DNA from: Ascaris suum
Taxonomy: Eukaryota; Nematoda; Chromadorea; Rhabditida; Ascarididae
Reading direction: 5' to 3'
Length of the DNA stretch: 64,000 nucleotides
NCBI GenBank assembly: GCA_013433145.1
Contig: CM024177.1
Coordinates: 6,474,110-6,538,109, forward strand
Shown here: in pieces, positions 56,113 through 64,000 of the stretch
Position numbering within the stretch: the first letter of the stretch is position 1
How the letters are laid out: every line of letters starts with the position of its first letter
Made by a program: the position numbers and the translations under genes
Notes under the pieces: model-generated
Seen by the model: the letters and a program-made list of their open reading frames with translations, nothing else
What the model was told of the DNA's origin: nothing
Databases searched by the model: none

Positions 56113-59100
56113 CTGAAATATTGCAACATTGGTATAACGCAAAACCCTGATAAAAACCTTATACACGAATAACTACGAGTTCAGTGCCTTAAATTCATAG
56201 GGGTTTCTTATTCCTTTAGTTTTAATGAGTTATTAATTCATCCCAACGTCTCGAAGTTGGAAAACATTCCAGAAGTTCATTAGCATAAACCACTTTCAAA
56301 AAAGATGGTCACCCCAAGAATAATCTGGCATACTCACCTAACGTAGCAGAACAATAACTACAGCAATCTCTACCAAAAGTTCCCTCGAATGCACCAACTT
56401 ACTGATGATATGCTTCCCGTAGTTGTACTTTCTGAGCGCGGGTATATGTGGCTTGATGGCTAGCATCATCTTCTTCCGATGTGCACTGTCGGCCACATCG
56501 AGCATCTTCTGCACAACGTAGTTCGCGAACTGGTCCTTCATCATCATTAGAAGAGGCGTCGCCGTCGTACTAAACATCACCACATCGGACTGATTTAACT
56601 GTGTCACAAAACAGACAACTATCAACAATTTTGCTATTACAACTCTTCAGCACAACGGTACGCCAAATAACTGCTAAGACGTGATATTGCAGAACAAACT
56701 CGCTATTGCATGATTTTACGACAGAAAATGCTTGCGAAAGTTGAGAAATAAACGGATATCCGAATGATTTTTTCAAAAGACCCTTAGTGACATGAACAAC
56801 GATCACATAAAGTGCACACTAACATTAACTCAGCTGAACAACTGGCTTAGAGAACGAAGTGCTCTATGTTCATAATCCATTCTGAAGGACAAAGCAATAA
56901 GAAAATGAAAAAAAAAAGAAAAAGAAAACTAACTCATTTGGGTTTCCGCAAACTTCAGTGATGAGAGCATTCTTATGGTGAGGAGCACCGCACGTGAGAC
57001 ACTTCTCGATAACGTTCGATGCAAACTTGTGCTGCGCGAAACGAAGAACATCTCCCTTCAATAAACCGCATCTCGAACGCTTCCATCAGCTTTTCACCGC
57101 CATGGTGACTAATGAAAATTATTCTCCAAAACAACTCGAACCTATCGCAAAAGGCTCCATCCCCAAAAAATATGAATCGAAAATAATGGCAGAAGTTTTG
57201 GAAGAAACCATTCGTAATGAACAGTGGTCAGTGAAAAATCGACAGAAAACATTTCTTTCTATATTTACTAATATAATAAAAGAAAATGCCGAAAAAGCCT
57301 AAGTAAAAAATCCACCGAACTCGACGCAATCTAGCTTTTGTTTGAATATATGCCATAAGACAATTTCATTCCCGATCGTATCAACCCATCATGGGTTGGC
57401 TGCCACTTTTCCGGATACAACACAACCACCAACAGCAGTCCGAGTGCTTAAGCTGCACTGAAATTGTGAGGCAACTTCAAGACATAAATACGTGGCCAAG
57501 ACCACCATTTTGGGAACACGACTAGGTGCACAATGCGTCTATGGAACAAACACCCGAATATTTCGAAATGATAAACTGGAGATTGATGAATTAGCGAATG
57601 CAATTCAAGTAATGCCAAAATGGCAATACCTTGATCTGGTTGACAATGCGATCTCTATCCTCCATTGAACCGTGCTCGATGACATGCTGTATAACGTAGT
57701 TGCCGTACTGGTCGACAACGAGCGTCTTGATGTGCATGTGGAGTTGGTCGAGCACAGGTCGCTTCTGCTCTTCGGTGCAGTGCTCAAGAACGCGCTGGAT
57801 CACACGACATCCATAAGGATGTGTCGACAGATTACACACCTGAACGCGTTCATCACTCCACCTCGACAATCATTTAAACAACTAGCATCTAGTTCCCCAC
57901 CGATGACGTGCCGTAAACTTTTTGAAGCTTGAATACCACTTCACTTCAAATACTTCAAGCACGTATCGCCTCCTCATCGCACGCTCACTTTAGCACACGT
58001 TACTTTACATATGCAAGTACCCAGTGATCCTTCACTTCCTTAATCTACCCAACAACAGTACACAATCTAGAGAAGTCACCTGAAGCACATATATTAATCA
58101 ACTAGAGTAAACAGATAAAGAAGGAACAAGATTAAATAGAGGATAGCTTACAGTGAGATTGTCTCCCGGTTGTACGAAAGCGTCAATGATAAACTGCAGA
58201 CGAGAAGGATCGACACGCTCGATTACCTTTTGAACGACATGGTTTCCGTTTTGATCCTTCACACATTTCAGTACCTAAATTTGTTCCCTATAATATGACT
58301 CAATGAACTACTTTTGTTTGCCCCCCTCTCCCCTTCCAAAACACCGACGAGAAGTTCGAAAAGCGGCCGGAATCGAAATTTCTTCCGAGCCAAAAACCTA
58401 GCTTGACAACCTTACCATCCCAATGCTTTCAATGATGGTATAATAAAGTTGCAAATCGCAGTCCCGTTTGTTTTCCGTTTAGGCAACAATCGAACGGAAA
58501 ATTTTCCCATTCAGCGGTTCTCTACCCTTGTTTAACGCAACAAAGTTCAGAACTGGAACGGTGTATGCTCCTCTGTCGCAAACAATAAGTAATAAATCGG
58601 TGGACTGAGAGAAGGAAATTGGAAATTCGCTCATCGTCTGCAGAAAAATTGTGATACCTAGAAGGCTACACGAGGATATCCGCCCAGAGCAAGGAAGAAC
58701 CTCAGGGCCAAGAAAAAGCGAAGTTAACAGTTGATGAGTCCATCTCACTATATTCCTCCAAATTAATCTGCAAAGACAAATCAAAGCAAAATTGCTAAAG
58801 AAAGCACTTCGCAGTTAAGTCAAGTCAAAACAAGTATGAGCAATGTGTGCACAATTAAAAACCCCCCGATTATAGAGGCGATGGTGGCTGCAAGCCGTTA
58901 ATTCAAAATGCGTCCCCACATTAATTTTAGGAATTAAAATTTCAGTCGGATACCTGTCCTTCCATCTCCTTGAGTATCTCCATTTGCTGGTTCGGCTCAA
59001 TGCTTTCGAGGGCCTTCTGGATAACACGGCATCCATACATCTGCAGCGCCAGATTCATCACGTTCCCCTTAAAGCAACCTCTCATTAGTAAGAACATGGA

Positions 59101-62100
59101 AAATGTAGAATTATTATTAAACTTCTAAGAGTTCATAATGAGTGCCAAAACAAAATTTAAACGTCCGTGTCGTGCTCAATTTCAAGTCTAATTCGAGCAC
59201 TAAAAACAAAGAGCTGATGACGTCTGCAAAAATTGTCCGATATATGTGGCTGCGCAGCTACAATATCTACTACAGCTCAAAAAATGTAAAGGCATGAACG
59301 GAGTCACCTGAATCCACTCAAAGTATACCAGCACGGACCACTGATTCGGAAAGGGAAACGCATCCTCATCTACCGATGTTGTCGAATGTGTTGAATACCA
59401 GTTAAACGGAATACTTTTACCTTAATGGCGCTTGTCAACTGATTCTTTTGCTCGGGAGTGCCGTACTCGAAAAACTTTTGAATAACATAATTGCCGAACA
59501 CATCGGTCATCAGCGATTGCGCATGTGCCGCAACCTCCTCGAATACTGCTTGCTTCTCTTTCACCGATGCACGTTCTAACTTTTGTTGAATGAATCTACA
59601 AACTCATCTATAACTTTCCGGCCGAATTTAACCATTTTATCTTTTATTACCTATTATTGTCACCTCTGCAGTGCCATGCCACCTTCTTATCATCACGACG
59701 ACATACAACAATGAAGACCACACGCTTTCAGTTGTTTTCTTTAAATTCGAGTCCTAAAATTGCGCGCAAAGTACCATGTTTAGAATGACATTAATTACGA
59801 TTCGTCCGAATAACAATTGATACAATCGACTGAGAACGCGCTTTGTTGATATATTACTTTCAACATACTTTAACTTGAGTGAAGCGAGCGAGCCTCCTAA
59901 ACGACACGTTTGATCACCTACACTTCCAAATGATAAAAACAAACTACCACAACAGTTCATAAATTGCTATTCCACACGGGTTGATAGAGAACAAAAAATA
60001 TCTAAGAAGCAACCGAGTATTAAGGAACTACGCATCCGAAAGATCATATCTTAAAATATTTACGACATTCTTCACTGCACATCAAGAAATGCTAGCAAAA
60101 CTAAACCTCACTGGAAGTTTGAGAGTCACAAGTAATCCTACTAAAACATACCGAGAGCCATGTTGATCCTGAGCGAATTCGACGACATGATTGCCAAGGT
60201 CGGATAACTGCAGATGCGGGTTTCGATTATTGCGGAAATCGTCGAGTAAATGAGAACGGTTCTGTCTGTCCGCATCAACACCCATATGACCTAAACGAAC
60301 GACTACATATCACCATTAGGATCGCTCAGAAACGTCCTCTTGTCTTGCCACTACACTCCTAGGTCCTTAGACACATAAACGCGAAGTTGCAGGTGACTCA
60401 TACTCAGTACAAAGCAGTCAAAAAAGGTTACACTGATGTTTTCTTTCCACCTTTAACTTAGTCACTGCCCACAACGATCTTTAAGGAAAAGGGCAATGAA
60501 GGGTATTGCACTTTTCTGGGGAAGCTTACTCAACGTCTGGAAGTCAAGAAACAGCTTTCGATGAGTAGATACTGGAAAATACTTCGCAGCCGACGCCACT
60601 TAAGCTCCGAAACGCCAGCCTGCCACTCAACGAACTATCTTTCCAGCACGTACCTCTTGCATTCATGTTTGTTGTCACGCGTCGATTACCATGTACGTTG
60701 CTATTATAGGGCATCTGAGTGATAGCGTTCGGCTGTGGGTTGTACATGGATCGTGGATTCGACGGAGCCTGAATCATATGCGTATTCGATGAAGAACCAG
60801 CGAACATTGATGAAGCATTGTAGGCCGTCGGAAAAGCGTTGCCTGAAATTCAGCAATGAACCCTCATCTCCACAACACAACCATAAATCAACACACCTAC
60901 CTCAACTCCAATTAGTCGTCTACATTCTGTGTAAACCAAATGAACTGAAAATTTGAACTCTTTCAACCCAGCTGCCGCCCTCACTTAAGACCCGATACCA
61001 CTGGACATTGTTTTCGCGCTTAGGTTTTAAGAACTGCATGATTTCATCCTCCCTTTTCAAACAATCACTTTTCCTCTGAGGAAGTGATGGCAACGAACGC
61101 TTAATTAAGCTGAAAACAAAAATACATAACGCGTCTTAATGACTCACTCAAAGCGGTGCGCATGATCTGTCAGTAACTCACGTCGACATGAAGTCATTTC
61201 ATTCCCACCCATTAATTACATCATCTCCCAATTATTCAAGAGCACTCTTAATGAGCTCGCTGCAGCGACCCCCCCCCCCCTCCCCCCTACGAATGTATCT
61301 CATTACAAGAACGTGAGAATTCTGTTGAATTAGAAGTTGCTGTCAATAGCTCCCTTGACGGCTTGCCCAATAAACATCTTACTTGAATACACCGTAAAAG
61401 AAAACTACCTCGTCATAGAAGGACGCAGTACCTTTCTTCGTGATACACCACCACATCCCTTACTTAATAATAGAATAGAGTGAAAACCCACCGAAGAAGT
61501 TTGGGCTAGATCCAAGTGAGCCGGTAGGCGGCGTCTGTGGGAAATTCATGAAGAGATATTGATGTGGAGGCTGCATGCCATACGTAGGCGTACCCACTTG
61601 AGGACCGTTTGAGCTGAACGAATCACGCCTCGCTGACGCAGTGGCTTGAGGAGGGCCGATCGTAAGCGAGGACAAGCCCGATGTAAGATGGTTTAAAGAT
61701 GGCTGTGGAGGGTAACCCATCGGGAAGGGGAACGCCGTTGGCGGAGATGACGAATATACTGCAGAAGTTGGTGGAGTTGCTCGTGCTCCTAAATCACACT
61801 CTCATAAACAGAAAGAAAACATTTATAGCTTAAAGAATGATCATCTACAGCAACAAGGATGAAATAGAATAACGGACACCGGAAAAAAGGGGCGAAAAAC
61901 GAAAAGAAATTCAGCAAGTATTAAACATGCAGTGACCGAACGGCTATGGATTGTCGCTGAAACCCTAAATTCTGTCCCACCCCCACAAAGGTCCGCACAC
62001 TAAAATTATAAGGAAGATAAACAGCCGCGGGAAACGTGAAGCTCTGCGATCTCTAGCGGGATTATCGTATATTTATTAACAGCTTTCTCGTCATGATACC

Positions 62101-63072
62101 GTTTCAAAGGTATGAAACATCTTTTAATGGCGATAAGGTTGCAGATGAAAGATGCGCAAATGAGCCTTTCTTGGTGATACGTTTCGCCGCCACAACGCCA
62201 TCGTAAAGAACCAAAAGCGAATATTTTTGTGGTTGACGATCGCGTCGCCTCTAAAGACTCACCGAAGCATTTCAGCGTTCAATGATATCACTGATGCACA
62301 CTACAGTCTCAATTCACAACATCATACGCTTTGCATGCTTATCAAAACAGTGCGCGCATCCACCTAATCACACTGCAAACGGCAACTGTGCATCAATGGA
62401 AACTCAACCAATGAGAACACTAACGTTACACATTCAAAGACTTATTACCAACTTATTTATTTCTCATATAAGAGGTGAAACGAATGCACAAATCGCAAAC
62501 AATCCTCCTCTGAGTGAACGACCGTTAAAAAAGGACAGCAAGCGCTTTGGCAACAGCACATTAACTGCATTGGTGAGGAGAAAGAGGGAGCAGAAACTCA
62601 CCGCCACCGATATTACCATTGGGAGTTAGCGCCGGATCCGAGTTGGGTGGCAGTGCAGGTGCAGCGGTGCTGTTGTAAACGGCCGTCCACGAGCCATATC
62701 CGTACCCAGTTGGTGTCGTCCCAAAGCCAGCTCCTTGTGCTGCCGCGTTCGAGTAGACAATAGAGCTCGGCTGCCCTTGCAGCATATAAGGATACTGAAA
62801 GTACTTCCCACATACACATGGACAAAGTAGAAATGAAAGTGAAAGGAAGAAAACAGTTCTCGGCACAACGGTGGTGCAACTCAAAAGGAAGTAAAATGCT
62901 GTTAAAAGAGGGAAAGGAAGGTGAACGCACTGAACATCTGCTGAAAATATCATTCCATTAATAAGCAGGCAGCTGAAACTTATCATTCCTGCAAAGCGAA
63001 CCAATTTTCCGTTTGTACCGCACTCACATTGATGTGATATTCTCTATCCGGAGAAGAGCCAACTTTATTCAC
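56021..63072 (-). CDS. pum: Pumilio/PUF-family mRNA-binding repressor (12 exons, 621 aa in window, 5' incomplete)
   Basis: PUF proteins bind UGUA-containing 3' UTR elements and repress translation or promote decay in the cytoplasm. Exons total 1,866 bases including the stop, with consistent phases. The N-terminal part is low-complexity (Gly, Ser, Asn, Pro, Tyr), as in Pumilios. The Pumilio homology domain starts near [12 protein letters not shown] and has eight repeats. Helix-2 code residues read, repeats 1-8: SR..Q, NY..Q, CR..Q, NH..Q, CR..Q, NY..Q, SN..E, NY..Q, identical to human PUM1 and so predicting UGUANAUA. The C-terminus [20 protein letters not shown] then SVMPSVQML follows the family's KLEKYY tail. 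By C. elegans naming it is closest to the puf-8/puf-9 branch. The start codon lies upstream of the window or in unrecognised exons at 63.1-64.0 kb. Confidence 0.95.
56403..56569 (-). CDS. pum: PUF exon: repeat 8
   Basis: Acceptor ggtgatgtttag; encodes [20 protein letters not shown] to [11 protein letters not shown]; donor ATC A|gtaagt. Reading past the donor adds about 20 residues to a TAG at 56,338-56,340, which I treat as intronic. Confidence 0.92.
56934..57055 (-). CDS. pum: PUF exon: repeat 7
   Basis: Acceptor tttattgaag; encodes [20 protein letters not shown] then [20 protein letters not shown]; donor GA|gttagt. Confidence 0.95.
57630..57839 (-). CDS. pum: PUF exon: repeats 5 and 6
   Basis: Acceptor gaacgcgttcag; encodes [20 protein letters not shown] and [20 protein letters not shown]; donor AAG|gtattg. 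Confidence 0.95.
58152..58274 (-). CDS. pum: PUF exon: repeat 4
   Basis: Acceptor caaatttag; encodes [20 protein letters not shown] then [20 protein letters not shown]; donor ACT|gtaagc. The end of this exon supplies extra linker residues. Confidence 0.93.
58954..59067 (-). CDS. pum: PUF exon: repeat 3
   Basis: Acceptor gttgctttaag; encodes [20 protein letters not shown] then [18 protein letters not shown]; donor CAG|gtatcc. Confidence 0.95.
59421..59595 (-). CDS. pum: PUF exon: end of repeat 1, repeat 2
   Basis: Acceptor gtttgtag; encodes [20 protein letters not shown] and repeat 2 ([18 protein letters not shown]); donor AAG|gtaaaa. Confidence 0.95.
60152..60290 (-). CDS. pum: PUF exon: repeat 1
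   Basis: Acceptor cgtttag; encodes [20 protein letters not shown] and repeat 1 ([13 protein letters not shown]); donor TCT CG|gtatgt splits the repeat at the recognition Arg. Confidence 0.93.
60654..60842 (-). CDS. pum: PUF exon: Asn/Ser-rich region
   Basis: Acceptor gctgaatttcag; encodes [20 protein letters not shown] to VTTNMNAR; donor AGA G|gtacgt. Confidence 0.82.
61269..61280. repeat. Poly-C tract (12 C) in a PUF intron
   Basis: C run followed by tcccccc. Confidence 0.9.
61492..61788 (-). CDS. pum: PUF exon: Pro/Ser-rich region
   Basis: Acceptor gtgatttag; encodes [20 protein letters not shown] to SLGSSPNFF; donor TTC G|gtgggt. Confidence 0.82.
62602..62794 (-). CDS. pum: PUF exon: Gly/Tyr/Ala-rich N-terminal region
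   Basis: Acceptor gtactttcag; encodes [20 protein letters not shown] then [20 protein letters not shown] to NGNIGG; donor GGC G|gtgagt. Confidence 0.8.
63028..63072 (-). CDS. pum: PUF exon (first seen in window)
   Basis: Acceptor ggctgccctcag behind a pyrimidine-rich stretch; 45 bases encode [15 protein letters not shown]; donor AAT|gtgagt. The frame is open further upstream but without an ATG, so I start at the acceptor. Confidence 0.6.
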
Positions 63073-64000
63073 CTGAGGGCAGCCGGCGATGAGTGGACAA
63101 TAAGAGTGGTAATGCGAGGGGCAGCGAGGGTCAGGAGCGGGGAACGTGATCGGTGAAGATCGAGTTGATAGGACTAGCAACAACTGAGAAGCACGTGCGC
63201 CCTCTTCGGCCAAGTCTGCGCGCGAACGAAAAGTGCACGACGCGGCGCAAAGCGAAGGCAAATTGCAAGCGCAAGCGCCGCAACATGAGTGCACACCAAA
63301 CCGACCCAACGAAACGTCACTACAAAACAACGCGCTTCTACAGGCAGTGCCATATCGATTCGCGGCGCGTTGCTATTGTTGCACTCGGTTGCCGTCAAAC
63401 GTGCCTCGCTGGCCACCCCCGGCGTGTTCCGACTTGACTCGCCATGTGCCCCCTGACCATAGGGCAGTTCCCTAATAATAGTGCTACAGCGTCTTCTTCC
63501 TGCCCCTTACCTACCATCAACTCCTGACGAAATAAAAGACATTTCAACCTCTCAATCCCCACTACCGCAAAGAAGATGATAGATAAAGCGGCCTATAAAC
63601 CGAGGTAATGCGAGATCGCAAAAAATAACAGCCTGCGCTACACAAACCGCAAATGGCCTTAACAACCTGGGGAAAATCAAAATGGGCTAATCGATAGCAC
63701 CGATCACCATTAATGCCGAAGGCGGCGGTGACCCTTCCGCACAATGACGCAAATCCATCTCAGCATACTTCATAAATTAGCGACAAATTCTGCTCGGTGC
63801 TCACCTATTATTTTGCTATTTACTAACAAATCCGCAACAAAACGAGGTAGCAATAGGTACAGAAAAAAATGTTCGATCAATTGTATAAAGATCACCATCG
63901 GCGATACTGAACACCTGATGGTCGCGCACCTTAATACGACCGTTCTTTAATAACAACTAAATTAAACTATTACAAGCATATCTACGCAAGATTTGCCGAA
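63073..64000. other. PUF upstream intron or promoter with a GC-rich segment
   Basis: 63,150-63,440 is CpG-rich (for example acgacgcggcgcaaagcgaa). It could be an upstream promoter or a GC-rich exon. No minus-strand ATG exon with good splice sites was found, so the PUF 5' end stays open. Confidence 0.35.

Noticed and set aside
56338..56402. PUF C-terminus [21 protein letters not shown] and TAG
   Set aside because: A consensus gtaagt donor at 56,402 joins in phase to an exon with the conserved KLEKY tail, so the stop is most likely intronic. It is kept only as a possible isoform.
56994..57302. 102-codon plus-strand frame opposite PUF repeat 7
   Set aside because: Its first part is antisense to a conserved Puf exon, and the rest lies in a PUF intron with no splice support.
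62561..63004. 147-codon minus-strand frame over the PUF Gly/Tyr-rich exon
   Set aside because: The part above 62,794 lies upstream of the acceptor gtactttcag and is intron, including its hydrophobic start.

Overview
The window is nuclear DNA from a nematode. The genes are rich in introns, roughly 0.3-1.5 kb each, with U-rich tttcag/tttag acceptors and often weak donors such as gttagt, gttggt and gtgcat. Several first exons follow a 3' splice site with no convincing upstream donor, as expected for spliced-leader trans-splicing. Long introns in moderately AT-rich DNA resemble ascaridoid or strongylid worms more than Caenorhabditis, but I cannot name the species.

Three genes are recognised with confidence. 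On the plus strand, a 12-exon bestrophin anion channel (29,244-40,193, 569 aa) is followed by a 7-exon very-long-chain 3-hydroxyacyl-CoA dehydratase (46,404-52,079, 219 aa). On the minus strand, a Pumilio/PUF RNA-binding protein (56,021 to past 63,072) contributes 12 exons with all eight Puf repeats; its N-terminus lies beyond the right edge. Exon joins were chosen by reading phase and by comparison with remembered human homologues.

Other coding exons were found by splice sites and phase, without recognisable homology. Region by region: 0.6-1.8 kb, a candidate element with ~60-bp terminal inverted repeats; 5.1-7.4 kb (+), two small genes in an operon-like arrangement; 8.2-12.3 kb (+), a small candidate gene and three unassembled exons; 18.0-23.5 kb (-), an eight-exon orphan gene (299 aa); 24.7-25.1 kb, a GC-rich block that may be a divergent promoter; 25.7-28.1 kb (+), a weak gene model; 40.9-43.1 kb, a repeat-like, GC-richer stretch with gag-like peptides; 53.2-54.6 kb (-), two small orphan gene models downstream of PUF.

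By eye, the sense strand of each block looks T/G-rich and the antisense A/C-rich, and the switches fall between convergent or divergent genes. This helped find the orphan exons. The recognised genes (chloride channel, fatty-acid elongation enzyme, mRNA-binding repressor) share no evident pathway. No CRISPR, rRNA or intact tRNA gene was seen. I found no clearly new system; the most unusual items are the orphan genes, the bestrophin pore and clasp substitutions, and the PUF linker insertion.
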